A DNA stretch of 64,000 nt from Bacteroidia bacterium. Lineage in GTDB: Bacteria; Bacteroidota; Bacteroidia; Flavobacteriales; Schleiferiaceae. The stretch spans positions 1-64,000 of the forward strand of contig JAUHWL010000014.1 of assembly GCA_030424545.1 (NCBI GenBank), given 5' to 3'. A program made the position numbers and the translations under genes. The notes under the pieces are model-generated. The model did no database searches, had not been told where the DNA came from, and saw only the letters and a program-made list of their open reading frames with translations. Positions 63,504-64,000 of this stretch are shown here, piece by piece. The first letter of the stretch is position 1, and each line of letters begins with the position of its first letter.

Positions 63504-64000
63504 TTAAGTTTTATAATTTATATCAACTACCTCAAAAACTCTGCGTTCTTTGGCCAAGTTTAAGGTTGCCAATTCGCCAACAGTCTTGTTCATTAATATT
63601 CTAGCTATTGGCGAAATGAAGGAGATTTTTCCTTTCGATATATCCGCTTCATCAACACCCACAATTTGATAGCGTTGAAGCCTTTTACCCGCACCAACTT
63701 TAAGGGTTACTAAGGCCCCAAACCTTATTTCATTCTTGGGTTGTGTGCTCACGTCTATCTTTTTTGCTGAGGCAATGCGGCCGTTGAGCAAGCTTAGCTT
63801 AGCGTTAATAAAGTTTACAGCGATACGCTTTTCATTTTCGTTTGTTGTTTCGAGTTTGCCTATGCTTGCAATGAGTGCCTGTTTTTCTTCCAACAATAAA
63901 TTCAAGCCTGTTTGCGTAACATAATTTGTTACACCCTCTGGTAAATCTGCTCTGGGTGGTACAATGGGAATTTCTTCCTGATCTTCTTCTCTAACAAATC
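63504..64000 (-). CDS. GreA/GreB-family transcription factor (partial)
   Basis: The frame runs from the stop at 63504 to the right window edge without a start, so the N-terminus is cut off; about 165 residues are visible. The most upstream visible residues, with an EEIPIVPPRADLPEGV segment, precede NYVTQTGLNLLLEEKQALIASIGKLE, the beginning of the helical hairpin that enters the RNA polymerase channel. The C-terminal half has a small beta domain (VTLKVGAGKRLQRYQIVGVDEAD, ISPIARILMNKTVGE) characteristic of Gre factors. A shorter start at 63905 is only an internal TTG. Gre factors restart backtracked polymerase. Confidence 0.87.
   Translation of the reverse strand, partial: FVREEDQEEIPIVPPRADLPEGVTNYVTQTGLNLLLEEKQALIASIGKLETTNENEKRIAVNFINAKLSLLNGRIASAKKIDVSTQPKNEIRFGALVTLKVGAGKRLQRYQIVGVDEADISKGKISFISPIARILMNKTVGELATLNLAKERRVFEVVDINYKT

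Overview
The window reads as chromosomal DNA from a member of the Bacteroidota, most likely the order Flavobacteriales (Cryomorphaceae-like relatives are possible, but I cannot fix the family). The evidence is: several proteins with type IX secretion (T9SS) C-terminal sorting domains, SusC-style carboxypeptidase-regulatory domains, DUF5686, DUF4136, DUF4399 and DUF3857 families, leaders without Shine-Dalgarno sequences, and promoters with the Bacteroidota -7 box TAnnTTTG. The DNA is AT-rich. I see no phage, transposase, CRISPR array, plasmid gene or rRNA; gene order looks like ordinary core genome with a few accessory envelope and secreted genes.

Layout. 1-4.7 kb: the tail of a secreted T9SS type B protein, a patatin/POTRA/Omp85 outer-membrane phospholipase, a DUF4136 lipoprotein, a beta-barrel protein and an alpha/beta-hydrolase-like protein. 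4.7-9 kb: lysS, then pgi/pmi - barrel protein - lipB. 9-12.8 kb (minus): a lipoprotein with two aspartic-protease motifs and a PDZ domain, behind a DUF5686 outer-membrane protein. 12.9-21.2 kb: a T9SS type A protein, a metal-dependent cyclase, gltX, and a three-gene block of two DUF3857/transglutaminase-fold paralogues plus folB. 21.2-27.2 kb: a membrane protein, tRNA-Cys, DUF481, DUF2752-TM2, two beta-oxidation-type enzymes and a bestrophin channel. 27.3-32.3 kb: DUF4399 lipoprotein, a biotin-carrier protein, an M1 aminopeptidase and rseP. 32.4-37 kb (minus): a membrane-anchored peroxiredoxin-like protein with a tiny partner, an intergenic-repeat zone, rpoN and asnS. 37.3-43.9 kb: a complete TetR-TolC-MFP-RND efflux operon. 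44-49.7 kb: an LtaS-like sulfatase-fold enzyme, an M28 peptidase, gpsA and a T9SS protein. 49.8-52 kb: a decayed T9SS gene, a structured intergenic element and a LamG-PKD surface protein. 52-54.7 kb: a VWA protein coupled to a ChlI/MoxR-like AAA+ ATPase. 54.7-64 kb (minus): YfcC transporter, RluA-type pseudouridine synthase, APC permease, FUSC protein with a striking hairpin over its first codons, a double universal-stress protein with a TPR tail, Dps, and a GreA/GreB-family factor cut by the window edge.

How the genes work together. Much of the window concerns the envelope: outer-membrane barrels, T9SS cargo, site-2 protease RseP, the efflux pump, and the LtaS-like and FUSC proteins. The remainder is translation (three aminoacyl-tRNA synthetases, tRNA-Cys, RluA) and stress or transcription factors (Dps, USP, GreB-type, sigma-54). 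No single dramatic new system is evident. The best leads are the active/inactive transglutaminase pair, the VWA-AAA+ pair, the 16-bp hairpin at the start of the FUSC gene, the structured element next to the decayed T9SS gene, and the intergenic repeats around 33.5-34.1 kb.
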